From Vibrio scophthalmi LMG 19158 (GTDB lineage: Bacteria; Pseudomonadota; Gammaproteobacteria; Enterobacterales; Vibrionaceae): a stretch of 64,000 nucleotides of DNA. The translations under genes were made by a program, and so were the position numbers. The notes under the pieces were generated by a model that had not been told where the DNA came from, did not search any database, and worked only from the letters and a program-made list of their open reading frames with translations. Positions 9,214 through 19,274 of the stretch are shown in pieces; within the stretch, counting starts at the first letter, position 1; the number at the start of each line of letters is the position of its first letter. The stretch lies in NCBI RefSeq assembly GCF_000222585.1, contig NZ_AFWE01000040.1:113092-177091 (forward strand), read 5' to 3'.

Positions 9214-10008
9214 CTAGGCAATCGTATGAGCTTCATCTGGGAATGCGGCACTGGCTACATCATCGATGTATTTAGTTACGGCTTTGCGCATATCGCCAGT
9301 TTCAGCTAGGAAGTTTTTCGAGAATTTAGGCATGTAGTTCGCTGCAATGCCGAACATGTCATGCATCACAAGGATCTGACCATCTGTCACGTTGCCTGCA
9401 CCAATACCAATCACAGGAACATCGAGCACTTCGGTAATGCGTGCTGCTAGTTCTTGCGGTACACATTCAAGCAACACAATTTGTGCGCCTGCTTCTTGCA
9501 GAGCAAGAGCGTCACGTACCATACGGTCAGCTTTTTCTTGCTCACGACCTTGAACTTTGAAACCACCGAAAATGTTGACTGATTGAGGGGTTAAACCTAG
9601 GTGAGCACACACAGGTACAGCGCGCTCAGTCAGCATTTTTACGGTATCAACTAACCAATCACCACCTTCAAGCTTGACCATGTTGGCACCAGCACGCATC
9701 AGCTGGCCTGCGCTTTCACAAGCTTGCTCAGGCGTTGCGTAACTCATGAATGGCATATCAGCCATAAGTAAGCAATTTGGGCTGCCAGCACGCACACAGC
9801 GCGTGTGGTAAGCAATATCTTCTACCGTGACAGGTAATGTGCTTGATTGGCCTTGTAGCACCATACCGAGCGAATCACCGACCAGCAGGACAGGCATTTC
9901 TTGTTGCTCGAATAGTTGAGCAAAGCTTGCGTCATACGCTGTAGAAGAGGCAAATTTACGACCTTCTTGTTTCCACTTAATAAGATCGTTGATGGTAATT
10001 TTTTTCAT
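9214..10008 (-). CDS. panB: 3-methyl-2-oxobutanoate hydroxymethyltransferase
   Basis: 264 aa, the standard length. Makes ketopantoate from alpha-ketoisovalerate and 5,10-methylene-THF. Motifs [13 protein letters not shown] (Mg-binding Asp), [15 protein letters not shown] and [23 protein letters not shown] are all present. It starts 23 nt after folK and is followed at once by panC, so pantoate synthesis and its ligation are co-expressed. Confidence 0.97.
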   Translation of the reverse strand: MKKITINDLIKWKQEGRKFASSTAYDASFAQLFEQQEMPVLLVGDSLGMVLQGQSSTLPVTVEDIAYHTRCVRAGSPNCLLMADMPFMSYATPEQACESAGQLMRAGANMVKLEGGDWLVDTVKMLTERAVPVCAHLGLTPQSVNIFGGFKVQGREQEKADRMVRDALALQEAGAQIVLLECVPQELAARITEVLDVPVIGIGAGNVTDGQILVMHDMFGIAANYMPKFSKNFLAETGDMRKAVTKYIDDVASAAFPDEAHTIA

Positions 10009-10031
10009 TAATTATCCTTAATAGGAGCTGG

Positions 10032-10517
10032 CTATGAGTGCCAAATTCTGAGTCCATTGCGGTCAACTTTTTGTAGCAGTTGTGCAAGCTCAGTCCCGTC
10101 AGGGAGCGTTAAATTAGGGGCGATTTCAGCAAGCGGATAGAGCACAAACTCTCTATCACGCATTCCATAATGTGGAACGGTTAATCGCTCGGAATCGATT
10201 TCCTCATTGCCATAAAGAATAATGTCGAGATCTAAGGTTCTTGGTCCCCAGCGCTCTTCTTTACGGACACGCCCTTGTTCTTGTTCAATTGCTTGGGTGC
10301 AATCGAGCAGTTCAATTGGCGTTAATTCGGTTTGAATAGCCACGACCGCATTGATGTAATCAGGTTGATTTTGTGGCCCCATTGGCGTGCTACTATAGAG
10401 CATTGAGGCCTGAACAAACTCTGATCTAGGCAGCTGTTTTAGCGCCTCAATCGCGACATTCGCTTGTGCAACAGGATCAGCCATATTACTGCCGACAGCA
10501 ATATAGGCGGTGATCAT
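10032..10517 (-). CDS. folK: 6-hydroxymethyl-7,8-dihydropterin pyrophosphokinase
   Basis: 161 aa. Transfers pyrophosphate from ATP to the pterin in folate synthesis. Recognisable by AYIAVGSNMADP at the N-terminus and the HPPK signature RWGPRTLDLDIILYG (about residues 84-98). The start ATG overlaps the pcnB stop as ATGA (10514-10517), implying translational coupling. Confidence 0.96.
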   Translation of the reverse strand: MITAYIAVGSNMADPVAQANVAIEALKQLPRSEFVQASMLYSSTPMGPQNQPDYINAVVAIQTELTPIELLDCTQAIEQEQGRVRKEERWGPRTLDLDIILYGNEEIDSERLTVPHYGMRDREFVLYPLAEIAPNLTLPDGTELAQLLQKVDRNGLRIWHS

Positions 10518-11890
10518 GATGCGTTGCTGCTTTTACGCGTATTACGTCGATTGCGGTTGTTGCTCTTACGGCGACGTTGGCCGCTTTTCGCCGCTGGCTC
10601 GCTGTCTAATTCTGCGGCCATTTCTTGGCGAATATTACGACCGGCATTTTGGAAAGTGTTCCACCATTTTGCCAGTTTTTCGGTTTCGCCACCTTCGATT
10701 TCAGCGCGCATTTCTAAGAAATCGTAACCTGCACGGAACTTGTTGAGCTCCATTAAACGGAAAGCGCGTTTACCGTTGCGACGAGGCAAGCGTAATTGCA
10801 GTTGCCAAATTTCGCGAATGGTTGCGGTATGACGGCGAGGAATCGCGATGGTGCGCACTTGCTCATCAAGGATGATGTTACTTGCTTCCATCATGGCATC
10901 GTAATCACACAGTTTACGAGTTTCCATTAGCTCTTTTGCTTTCGCTTGCAGTGGGTACCACAGCATGGCCGCAAACATAAATGCAGGGTTAATGCGTTTA
11001 CCTTCTTCAACTCGTTGGTCGGTTGAATCTAAAACGAGATCAAGCATCTGTTCCGCTGGTGAATCGTACTCTTCAGTGAAGAATTCCGATACCGTTGGGA
11101 ATAGCGGTTGGAAGAGGTTGTATTCACGCATTAAATGGTACGTCTCAAGGCCGTAGCCAGTTTGTAGCATTTTAAGCGACTCTTCGTACAAACGCGCTGA
11201 AGGGATCTCTTTTAACAGGTGCGCTAACTCTTCGATTGGCGCTGCGGTATCTTCTTCGATATCAAAATCAAGTTTTACGGCAAAGCGGATCGCGCGCAAC
11301 ATACGTACCGGATCTTCACGGTAACGCGTTTCTGGATCACCGATTAGTCGGACCAGTTTGTCTTCGAGGTCTTCATTGCCGCGAGCGTAATCGTGAATGG
11401 CAAAGTTACCAATGTTGTAATACATCGCATTGATGGTGAAATCACGGCGCTCTGCATCTTCATCAATGGTGCCATAGACGTTATCGCGTAGCAGCATGCC
11501 TTCTTTTGATTGCATTGCGACATTTTTGCTTGGCTCTTGGTGGTGACCACGGAAAGTCGCGACTTCGATAATATCGCGGCCAAACATAATGTGCGCTAAG
11601 CGGAAACGGCGGCCAATTAGGCGGCAGTTTTTAAACAAATGGCGAATCTGCTCTGGCGTCGCATTGGTTGCGATATCAAAATCTTTTGGCGAGTGACCTA
11701 ATAATAAGTCGCGCACGCCGCCGCCAACAAGAAATGCATCAAAGCCTGCACCATGAAGTCGGTATAGCACCTTCAGTGCATTGTCACTGATTTGCTTGCG
11801 CGAAATATTGTGCTCTTCTCGAGTAATAATATTTAGAGCGAGCTCCGGAAAGCTAGTTAGCTCGCTTGGTGTATAGTCGTTTTTATTCAT
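10514..11890 (-). CDS. pcnB: Poly(A) polymerase I
   Basis: 458 aa. Adds poly(A) tails to RNA 3' ends and so promotes decay. The nucleotidyltransferase signature FLVGGGVRDLLLGHSPKDFDIATNATPEQ is at about residues 55-83, with the DxD metal pair in KDFDIAT. The RNA-binding segment GRRFRLAHIMFG and a basic C-terminal tail (RRRKSNNRNRRNTRKS) follow. The tail and motif spacing distinguish it from CCA-adding enzymes. First gene of the pcnB-folK-panB-panC group; the start codon has only a weak ribosome site. Confidence 0.96.
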   Translation of the reverse strand: MNKNDYTPSELTSFPELALNIITREEHNISRKQISDNALKVLYRLHGAGFDAFLVGGGVRDLLLGHSPKDFDIATNATPEQIRHLFKNCRLIGRRFRLAHIMFGRDIIEVATFRGHHQEPSKNVAMQSKEGMLLRDNVYGTIDEDAERRDFTINAMYYNIGNFAIHDYARGNEDLEDKLVRLIGDPETRYREDPVRMLRAIRFAVKLDFDIEEDTAAPIEELAHLLKEIPSARLYEESLKMLQTGYGLETYHLMREYNLFQPLFPTVSEFFTEEYDSPAEQMLDLVLDSTDQRVEEGKRINPAFMFAAMLWYPLQAKAKELMETRKLCDYDAMMEASNIILDEQVRTIAIPRRHTATIREIWQLQLRLPRRNGKRAFRLMELNKFRAGYDFLEMRAEIEGGETEKLAKWWNTFQNAGRNIRQEMAAELDSEPAAKSGQRRRKSNNRNRRNTRKSSNAS

Positions 11891-11975
11891 GTGCTTTTGA
11901 CAAAATCGGTCATTAAACCGCTTCTGTTTCCATTAAATTCTGGCGCCCAAGGGCGAATTTGCGGCTAATAATAGC

Positions 11976-12866
11976 TTAACAAGGCCGATTTGAGAATCTC
12001 GGCGTGATCTCTGTTGTATTAGGTAGCTGCTTAGTATGCCAATTTTGTACGCCCCAATGGATGATTTCTGCTAAGGAAGCGTTTGCTAAATCTTTTTCTA
12101 AATCAAAGCCTAAAAAGTGCATTGCTTCTAATAATGCGGGCTTAGGATTGAGATTGTCTACCGCAGGAGCATGATTTTGTTTTGATAATTTTTGACCATT
12201 CTCACCCAATGCTAAAGGCAGGTGAAGATAGCTAACAGGGGTTTTGCCTAACATTTTATAGAGACTGATTTGACGTCCAGTCGGTTCAATCAAGTCTGCC
12301 CCTCGCACCACTTGAGTGATCCCTTGGTCAATATCATCCAATACTACCGCAAGGTTGTAAGCAAATAAGCCATCACGACGCTTTATAATAAAATCTTCAT
12401 CAGCCAGAGTGGTCGGAATCGTCAGCAGACCATGCTTTTGGTCGACGAAATCGTACACAGGTTTTGTCATGCGTAGGCGAATCGCACAAGGTGTTGTGGC
12501 AGAGAGTTTCAGATCGCGGCAGGTGCCTAAGTAAAACCCACCTGCTTGTTTGATCTCTTTTCGACTGCATTGGCAATAGTAAGCCTGACCACTCGCGAGC
12601 CATTGCTCGATTTGATCTTGGTAGAGCTGATGACGTTGGCTTTGGTAAACCACTTCACCATCCCAATGCAGTTGATAAGCCTCTAACGTGCGCAAAATGA
12701 GATCTGACGCGCCCACCATTTCTCTGGGTGGGTCAATATCTTCAATTCTGACTAACCACTGGCCTTGATGGGCTTTGGCTTGAAAATAACTGCCCAGAGC
12801 GGCCACTAAAGAGCCAAAGTGAAGCGGGCCAGAAGGGGAGGGAGCGAAGCGACCGATGTAACTCAT
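11976..12866 (-). CDS. gluQ: Glutamyl-Q tRNA(Asp) synthetase
   Basis: 296 aa from the chosen start. A truncated glutamyl-tRNA synthetase paralogue that attaches Glu to queuosine-34 of tRNA(Asp). Seen: IGRFAPSPSGPLHFGSL (HIGH equivalent), a zinc-site region YYCQCSRKEIKQ...GTCR, and KLSKQN as the KMSKS equivalent; it has no anticodon-binding domain. The reading frame is open upstream to 12926, but those 20 residues are encoded by the dksA terminator hairpin, so MSYIGRF at 12866 is preferred. It lies just after dksA, as in enterobacteria. Confidence 0.94.
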   Translation of the reverse strand: MSYIGRFAPSPSGPLHFGSLVAALGSYFQAKAHQGQWLVRIEDIDPPREMVGASDLILRTLEAYQLHWDGEVVYQSQRHQLYQDQIEQWLASGQAYYCQCSRKEIKQAGGFYLGTCRDLKLSATTPCAIRLRMTKPVYDFVDQKHGLLTIPTTLADEDFIIKRRDGLFAYNLAVVLDDIDQGITQVVRGADLIEPTGRQISLYKMLGKTPVSYLHLPLALGENGQKLSKQNHAPAVDNLNPKPALLEAMHFLGFDLEKDLANASLAEIIHWGVQNWHTKQLPNTTEITPRFSNRPC

Positions 12867-12896
12867 AATGAAACCGAACAAAGAAGTGAAGAAACC

Positions 12897-12923
12897 AAAA
12901 AGGGAGCATATCTGCTCCCTTTT
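12897..12923 (-). terminator. Terminator between dksA and gluQ
   Basis: Read on the minus strand: AAAAGGGAGCA, loop GATA, TGCTCCCTTTTT. A strong stem-loop with a short T-run, 20 nt after the dksA stop. In Shigella a terminator at this place is reported to limit gluQ read-through from dksA. Confidence 0.88.
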
Positions 12924-12942
12924 CACTTAATGGCTGGCAAGA

Positions 12943-13389
12943 TTAACCTTGCATCTGCTTTTCTTTCATCTCTGCAAGTGTTTTACAGTCGATACAAAGA
13001 TCTGCAGTTGGACGAGCTTCTAAACGACGCACGCCAATTTCAACGCCACAAGATTCACAGAAACCAAAATCGTCTTCTTCGATTTTAGTTAATGTTTTTT
13101 CGATTTTCTTGATCAAGCGACGCTCACGATCACGGTTGCGTAGCTCTAGGCTAAACTCTTCTTCTTGCGAAGCACGGTCAACTGGATCTGGGAAGTTCGC
13201 CGCTTCATCCTGCATGTGGTGAACAGTACGATCAACTTCCTGTCTTAGCTGGTTGCGCCAAGCTTGTAAAATTTGGTTAAAGTGAGCCATTTGCTCAGGT
13301 GACATGTACTCTTCACCTGGCTTTTCTTGATAAGGTTCAACGCCTGCAATGGCTAGGATGCCTATCGCTTTTTTCTTTAATTCTGACAT
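12943..13389 (-). CDS. dksA: RNA polymerase-binding transcription factor DksA
   Basis: 148 aa. Binds the secondary channel of RNA polymerase and, with ppGpp, controls rRNA and amino-acid promoters. A long coiled coil (about residues 30-110) is followed by the four-Cys zinc finger [25 protein letters not shown]. The coiled-coil tip Asp pair is in the [12 protein letters not shown] segment. The gene has its own 130-bp upstream region and feeds weakly into gluQ. Confidence 0.98.
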   Translation of the reverse strand: MSELKKKAIGILAIAGVEPYQEKPGEEYMSPEQMAHFNQILQAWRNQLRQEVDRTVHHMQDEAANFPDPVDRASQEEEFSLELRNRDRERRLIKKIEKTLTKIEEDDFGFCESCGVEIGVRRLEARPTADLCIDCKTLAEMKEKQMQG

Positions 13390-13518
13390 GCAGTATCTCC
13401 TAACACCTAGTCAACTGCTTGAGCAGTTAATTTAAGGCGGGTATCTATAGCAAAAAGAACTTTAGGAGGCAAACACTGTTGCGTAAAGTTATTGTCATTG
13501 TGAAGACGGCATCATTTT

Positions 13519-14238
13519 TTAGCAGTGATAGTTAAATTCCACAGCGTTAATGAGCTTTATCTCACTTTCTGAAAGCTGCGCCTTATAGCACAACACTTCC
13601 ACTCCTTGTTCGATCGCAATTTTGAGTAATTGTGAATAGTTGGCGTCTATATGGTGTGCGGGAGATACTTTTTCAATCCCCGAATGTAAAACAATAAATA
13701 AAAGTACAGATCGCTTCCCATTTTTCGCCATTTCCGCCAGTTCACGCAGGTGTTTCTGCCCTCGAGTCGTCACTGCGTCGGGAAAAAATCCTTGTCCTTG
13801 GCTCTCTTCTGCCAATAGTGTCACGCTTTTCACTTCTATATAGCATGTTGCTTTTTGCGGATCACTGAGCAAGATATCAATCCGGCTATTTTCTTGACCA
13901 TATTTCACTTCAGTTTGAAGTTGCTCGTAATCGAGTAACTCGGTGATGACACCTTGTTGAATTCCTTCTACGGCTAACTGATTCGCACGTGCCGTATTAA
14001 TACAGATACGGTGACCAGTGGCAGTTTGGCTCAACTCCCAGCTATTGGGGTATTTTCGTTTTGGGTTGTCTGAGGTCGAAAACCAGACTTTGTCACCGGG
14101 TGTCGCACACCCCGTCATGGCTCCGGTATTGGCGCAATGAATGGTGCGTTCACTGCCGTCATCAAACTGAATGTCGGCTAAGAAGCGTTTATAACGCTTT
14201 AATAGCGTAGCGGACTCTAGTGGAGGGAGGAACTTCAT
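13519..14238 (-). CDS. sfsA: Sugar fermentation stimulation protein homolog
   Basis: 239 aa. SfsA family: [28 protein letters not shown] at the N-terminus and a nuclease-like core (SRIDILLSD...[11 protein letters not shown], with E/K in the PD-(D/E)xK arrangement). E. coli SfsA was named for effects on maltose genes and binds DNA; its biochemical role is unsettled. It is transcribed divergently from hrpB with only about 60 bp between start codons. Confidence 0.95.
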   Translation of the reverse strand: MKFLPPLESATLLKRYKRFLADIQFDDGSERTIHCANTGAMTGCATPGDKVWFSTSDNPKRKYPNSWELSQTATGHRICINTARANQLAVEGIQQGVITELLDYEQLQTEVKYGQENSRIDILLSDPQKATCYIEVKSVTLLAEESQGQGFFPDAVTTRGQKHLRELAEMAKNGKRSVLLFIVLHSGIEKVSPAHHIDANYSQLLKIAIEQGVEVLCYKAQLSESEIKLINAVEFNYHC

Positions 14239-14299
14239 TTTGGTCTGGTTACGTTTCTTCTATACAATGTGGCTTCCATTACATCATAAGGCCTATCCA

Positions 14300-16786
14300 T
14301 TGTCACAACTGCCGATTGAAGGCGTGATGCCAGAGCTTCTCTCTGGTGTTCGCGATTGCAACCAACTCATCCTTAAAGCCGCCCCCGGTGCAGGTAAGTC
14401 GACTTTTTTCCCTTTACAGCTACTGCAACAGCAAGCGGTGAGCGGGAAAATTATCATGCTCGAACCTCGTCGTTTAGCCGCGCGTAATATCGCTCGCTAT
14501 CTGGCACAACAACTCGGTGAAACGGTAGGGCAGCGTGTCGGGTACCGTGTTCGTGGTGAGAATAAGGTGAGTCAAGCGACGCAGTTGGAGATTGTGACGG
14601 AAGGGATCATGACGCGGATGATTCAAAGTGATCCTGAACTCAATGGTGTCGATTTAATTATTTTTGATGAATTTCATGAGCGTAGTATCCATGCTGATAT
14701 GGGCTTGGCACTGTGTTTAGAAATCCAAGAGGCGCTGCGTGATGACCTTAAATTGGTGGTAATGTCAGCAACTCTCGACCAACAAGCGTTAGCGCGTTTA
14801 ATGCCACAATCTCGTTATGTGCAATCGCAAGGCCGTAGCTATCCTGTTGAATTTCGTTACGCGCCACTTAAAGCGAATGAACGCTTTGTTGATGTAATAG
14901 CAAGAAACATCCATAGCCTGATGAATAGCGAATCGGGCTCCCTGCTGGCTTTTCTTCCTGGGGTTAGTGCAATTCAGCAATTACAGCAGCAGTTGCAGCC
15001 ATCCAGTTTGTTGCCAAGTGATGTTGATATTTGCCCTTTATATGGTCAATTGAGCGTTGAACAGCAGCAAGCGGCAATTCATCCAGCACCTACGGGACGG
15101 CGTAAAGTGGTGCTAGCGACCAATATTGCTGAAACATCACTGACGATTGAAGGCATTCGCATGGTGGTCGATTCTGGTTTAGAGCGCATCGCCAAATATG
15201 ACTTAAAAACCGGTATTACTAAGCTTGAGCAAGTGCGTATTGCCCAGTCGTCAGCTGAACAGCGCGCAGGCCGTGCAGGCCGTACAGAGGCGGGCATCTG
15301 TTTACGTTTGTACAGCGAAGGACAATTAGCGCAGCAACCTGCTGTACCTGCGGCTGAGATCCTGCATAGTGACCTTTCTTCATTAGCGATGGAACTGGCG
15401 CAATGGGGTTGCCTTGATGCGGGTGAGTTGAATTGGTTGGATCTGCCGCCTAATAGCGCAATGGCACAAGCGCGTAGTTTACTCTCTTCGCTTGGTTTAG
15501 TGGATGACAAACACCAATTAACGCCAATGGGGCAAAGTGCGCAAAAGCTGGGTTTAGAACCGCGTATCGCGGCGATGTTGGTGCAGGCGACGCAATTGGA
15601 TCATGGTAGACCAAACCATTGGCCAACGACCGCTTTAGCGGTTGCGGCATTGCTCGAAGAGCCAGAACGCAATGTTGTGGATTTCGCTCACTCAGTGCTG
15701 CGTTTTAAAGCGCGCAAACACACCAAGCAACGTATCGTTGAAGCGCGAGCGCAGAGTCTTGCGCGCAAGTTAGGGCTGAGTTTTTCTCTTGCTGCTGTTG
15801 ATGAAATGCAAGTCGCGCTGGTGCTAGCGTTGGCGTTTCCTGATCGCGTGGCACAAAGCCGCAGTAAACAAGGTGGTCGTTATCTCTTGGCGAATGGCCA
15901 CGGCGCACAATTGCGTGACGATGAACCACTTGCGGCGAGTGATTACCTGATTGCGATTGATTTGATGCGCAGCCACGGCGATGCGGCAATGATTTATTCC
16001 GCGATCGATCTTGATCTCCATGCGTTGCAAAATGCCTTGCCAGAAAAATTTATCCAGCAACAAATTGCGGATTGGGATGATAAGCGCGGCAAATTAGTGG
16101 CTGAAGAACGTACTCAATGGGGCGATTTAATTGTTGATAGCCGCGAAATGGCGCAACCATCCGCGGACAAAATGAGTGAGGCGCTGCTCAATTATGTCCG
16201 CCGCCAAGGGTTACAATGCTTAAACTGGACGGACTCGGCGAGTGATCTATTAGCAAGGCTGCGTTGTGGTTGTGAATGGTTACCTGAGCAAGCATGGCCA
16301 GCATTAAGTGATGACGCATTGCTCAATGACCTTGAGCTGTGGTTGTCCCCGTATTTGGTTGGTGTGCGCTCTGCTAAAGCGCTGAGCCAAGTTAATCTTA
16401 ATGAAGCTTTATTGGCCTATTTAGGTTGGCCACTCAACCAAGAAATCGAGCAATGGTTGCCGATCGACTATGTCTTGCCGACTGGCAGTAAAAAGAAGAT
16501 CCGTTATCAGGTCGGCCATGAGCCAATTTTGTCTGTTAGGATGCAAGAAGTATTTGGTGAACAAAGTTCGCCAACGGTGGCGCAAGGACGCAAAACAGTG
16601 GTGTTAGAACTTCTTTCTCCGGCACAACGGCCATTACAATTGACCAGTAATCTTGCAAGTTTTTGGTCAGGAGCGTACCAAGAAGTTAAAAAAGAGATGA
16701 AAGGTCGTTATCCTAAGCACGTTTGGCCTGACGACCCTGCTAATCACGTCGCTACGACCAAAACCAAACGACACTTTAATCAGTAG
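14300..16786 (+). CDS. hrpB: ATP-dependent RNA helicase HrpB
   Basis: 828 aa from the chosen start (E. coli 809). DEAH/RHA-type helicase: Walker A KAAPGAGKST, DEFHERS as motif II, SAT motif III, and motif VI QRAGRAGR. The C-terminal HrpB domain follows. The frame is open back to 14240, but a TTG at 14300 is preceded by AAGG eight bases away, and LSQLPIEGVMPELL aligns with the start of E. coli HrpB; ATG 14267 lacks a ribosome site. The cellular role of HrpB is poorly defined. mrcB follows 27 bp later on the same strand. Confidence 0.92.
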   Translation: MSQLPIEGVMPELLSGVRDCNQLILKAAPGAGKSTFFPLQLLQQQAVSGKIIMLEPRRLAARNIARYLAQQLGETVGQRVGYRVRGENKVSQATQLEIVTEGIMTRMIQSDPELNGVDLIIFDEFHERSIHADMGLALCLEIQEALRDDLKLVVMSATLDQQALARLMPQSRYVQSQGRSYPVEFRYAPLKANERFVDVIARNIHSLMNSESGSLLAFLPGVSAIQQLQQQLQPSSLLPSDVDICPLYGQLSVEQQQAAIHPAPTGRRKVVLATNIAETSLTIEGIRMVVDSGLERIAKYDLKTGITKLEQVRIAQSSAEQRAGRAGRTEAGICLRLYSEGQLAQQPAVPAAEILHSDLSSLAMELAQWGCLDAGELNWLDLPPNSAMAQARSLLSSLGLVDDKHQLTPMGQSAQKLGLEPRIAAMLVQATQLDHGRPNHWPTTALAVAALLEEPERNVVDFAHSVLRFKARKHTKQRIVEARAQSLARKLGLSFSLAAVDEMQVALVLALAFPDRVAQSRSKQGGRYLLANGHGAQLRDDEPLAASDYLIAIDLMRSHGDAAMIYSAIDLDLHALQNALPEKFIQQQIADWDDKRGKLVAEERTQWGDLIVDSREMAQPSADKMSEALLNYVRRQGLQCLNWTDSASDLLARLRCGCEWLPEQAWPALSDDALLNDLELWLSPYLVGVRSAKALSQVNLNEALLAYLGWPLNQEIEQWLPIDYVLPTGSKKKIRYQVGHEPILSVRMQEVFGEQSSPTVAQGRKTVVLELLSPAQRPLQLTSNLASFWSGAYQEVKKEMKGRYPKHVWPDDPANHVATTKTKRHFNQ

Positions 16787-16813
16787 CCTATTCGATGAAT
16801 ATGACCAATAAAC

Positions 16814-19192
16814 ATGACCGATAAAAATAAAACGCCGCGCAAACCGGCAGCGAAATCCGCAGCGAAATCCGCAGCGAAACCAAAGGCGAAGCGTGCCAAA
16901 GCCGCACCCAAGAAGAAAAAGGCAGCAACCAATAAAACGTGGTTAAAAATCTTATGGGGTATGACATGGAAGCTCGCATTGGTTGGCTTTGCCATTTTGT
17001 TTTTTGTCGGTATTTATCTCGATAGCTTAGTTAAGCAGAAATTCGAAGGGCAGCTGTTTGAACTACCAACGGTGGTTTATGCGCGTATTTTGAATTTAGC
17101 GCCTGGTGATCAAATCAGTTTAAAAGAAGTGCGCAATGAGCTGGATGTATTGAACTACCGTAAGGTCAGCCAGCCTAAGTATCCAGGCGAATACTCCTCT
17201 TCTTCGACTAAGATTGAGTTGATGCGCCGCCCATTTGAATTTACCGATGGGCCAGAGCCTGATCGTCATGTGATGCTGCATTTCGATGCTTCAGGTTTAA
17301 CGCGCATTCAATCGTTGGAAAAACCGGGTGATCTTGGTTATTTGCGTATCGAGCCGAAGATGCTGGGTATGCTAGAAAAAAATCGAGATGAACAACGTTT
17401 ATTCCTACGTCGTGAGCAATTTCCAGAAGTGATGGTCGATGCGCTATTGGTGACCGAAGATCGCGACTTCTATCAACATGATGGTGTTTCACCGTTGGCG
17501 ATTGCCCGTGCTTTGGTGGCGAACATAAAAGCGGGTCGCACGGTACAAGGGGGCAGTACCCTAACTCAACAGTTGGCTAAAAACCTATTTTTAACCAGTG
17601 ATCGCACCTTGTGGCGTAAGATCCGCGAAGCGTATATCGCGGTGATCTTAGATTATCGTTATGACAAAGATCGTATCCTTGAAGCGTACCTTAATGAAGT
17701 GTATCTCGGTCAAAGTGGCGGTGAAGCCATTCACGGTTTTGGTTTGGCTGCGCGTCTTTACTTTGGTCAGCCAATCCAAGAGTTACGCATTGATCAGCTA
17801 GCACTTTTGGTCGGCATGGTTAAAGGACCGTCTTACTACAACCCAGTGCGCTTTCCTGAGCGAGCGAAAACCCGCCGTGACTTGGTGCTGCGCTTGATGA
17901 TGCAACAAGGTTACCTGACGGCGAGTGAATTTGATCATGCCGCCAGTCGTCCGTTGGATATTCAAGACAATGTGCGCATTGCTAGTCGCCAACCGGCTTA
18001 TTTTCAGCAACTGCAAATTGAGCTAGAAGAGAAAGTGGGTGCAGCGTTTGAAGCCGATAAGGGCTTGAAAGTGTTTACCTCACTTGATCCGGTTTCCCAG
18101 CATGAACTCGAAACTGCGATTAAAACCAAGATCCCACAACTTGCTAAAGTGGCGGGTAAAGATCTGGAAGGTGCGGCAATTGCCGTTGACCGTCATAGTG
18201 GCGAGATACGTGCAATGGTGGGAGGAAAGCGCACCGGTTATGATGGCTTTAACCGTGCACTCAACGCCAGCCGTCAAATTGGTTCACTGGCGAAACCTGC
18301 CGTTTATCTAACCGCGTTACAGCAACCGGAGAAATACAGCCTAGCCAGCACGCTAAATGATAAACCGCTGAGCTTAAAAGGCTCGAAAGGCAAGGTGTGG
18401 TCGCCACGTAACTACGATCGTAAATTCCGTGGTGATGTGCCGTTGTATATTGCATTAGCAAAATCACTGAATGTTCCTACGGTGCAGTTAGGTATGCAAT
18501 TGGGCATTCCGAACGTGGTGGATACGTTTGAAAAATTGGGCATTAATCGCGATGAGATTCGCCCGGTACCATCGATGTTTTTGGGTTCCTTTACTCTTAC
18601 ACCATTTCAAGTGGCGCAGATGTATCAAACGCTGACCAATTCAGGCAAACAAGCCAAGCTTTCCGCCTTGCGCTCTGTGGTCGATATGGACGGAGATGTA
18701 TTGTATCAATCCCTGCCAATTGCTAAGCAAACCGTAGATCAAAATGCCGCTTGGTTGACGACTTATGCTATGAAGCGTGGTGTGGCTGAAGGAACGGGGC
18801 GTTTTCTCAATACTCAGTTTGCTTGGGCGGCACTGGCAGGAAAAACCGGTACCAGTAATGACACCAAAGACAGTTGGTTTGTCGGCGTTGATGGCCGCGA
18901 GGTGACCACCATTTGGCTCGGCCGTGATGATAACAAATCGACCAAACTCACTGGTTCAAGTGGCGCGTTACGCGTTTATGCGGAGTATTTGCAACATCGT
19001 ATTCCGACGCAGTTAACCTTACCGTGGCCAAAAGATATCTCAACCGTCGGTTTTGCGAAAACCAGCCGTGGGGATTTGCAGCTTGATTGTGAGAATGCCT
19101 TCAAATTACCAGTTTGGGATAACAAAGGTCAGTGGAAAAAAGAGTGCAGTAATCAACCCGCACAATGGCTGAAAAATATTTTCAGCTGGTAA
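16814..19192 (+). CDS. mrcB: Penicillin-binding protein 1B (bifunctional murein polymerase)
   Basis: 792 aa inner-membrane protein. A lysine/alanine-rich cytoplasmic tail (about 1-40), one transmembrane helix (about 50-75), a UB2H-like domain, the GT51 glycosyltransferase with EDRDFYQHDG and GGSTLTQQLAKN, then the transpeptidase with catalytic Ser in SRQIGSLAKP, an SLN motif and KTGTSND. It polymerises and cross-links lipid II in the periplasm. The cytoplasmic tail contains a three-copy 12-nt repeat. GC and codon use match the neighbours. Confidence 0.97.
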   Translation: MTDKNKTPRKPAAKSAAKSAAKPKAKRAKAAPKKKKAATNKTWLKILWGMTWKLALVGFAILFFVGIYLDSLVKQKFEGQLFELPTVVYARILNLAPGDQISLKEVRNELDVLNYRKVSQPKYPGEYSSSSTKIELMRRPFEFTDGPEPDRHVMLHFDASGLTRIQSLEKPGDLGYLRIEPKMLGMLEKNRDEQRLFLRREQFPEVMVDALLVTEDRDFYQHDGVSPLAIARALVANIKAGRTVQGGSTLTQQLAKNLFLTSDRTLWRKIREAYIAVILDYRYDKDRILEAYLNEVYLGQSGGEAIHGFGLAARLYFGQPIQELRIDQLALLVGMVKGPSYYNPVRFPERAKTRRDLVLRLMMQQGYLTASEFDHAASRPLDIQDNVRIASRQPAYFQQLQIELEEKVGAAFEADKGLKVFTSLDPVSQHELETAIKTKIPQLAKVAGKDLEGAAIAVDRHSGEIRAMVGGKRTGYDGFNRALNASRQIGSLAKPAVYLTALQQPEKYSLASTLNDKPLSLKGSKGKVWSPRNYDRKFRGDVPLYIALAKSLNVPTVQLGMQLGIPNVVDTFEKLGINRDEIRPVPSMFLGSFTLTPFQVAQMYQTLTNSGKQAKLSALRSVVDMDGDVLYQSLPIAKQTVDQNAAWLTTYAMKRGVAEGTGRFLNTQFAWAALAGKTGTSNDTKDSWFVGVDGREVTTIWLGRDDNKSTKLTGSSGALRVYAEYLQHRIPTQLTLPWPKDISTVGFAKTSRGDLQLDCENAFKLPVWDNKGQWKKECSNQPAQWLKNIFSW
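16847..16881 (+). repeat. Three-copy 12-nt in-frame repeat in mrcB
   Basis: The unit GCAGCGAAATCC occurs twice in tandem, followed by a near copy GCAGCGAAACC. It encodes the AAKS AAKS AAKP series in the cytoplasmic tail of PBP1B. Slippage here would change tail length in steps of four residues without a frameshift. Confidence 0.9.
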
Positions 19193-19274
19193 CGATTTGC
19201 TTATATTGTTCAGTGAGCCGTCTTTAAGCGGCAAGCTGAACGATCAGCCGTTCGATGAGAAAGGGACATCATTT

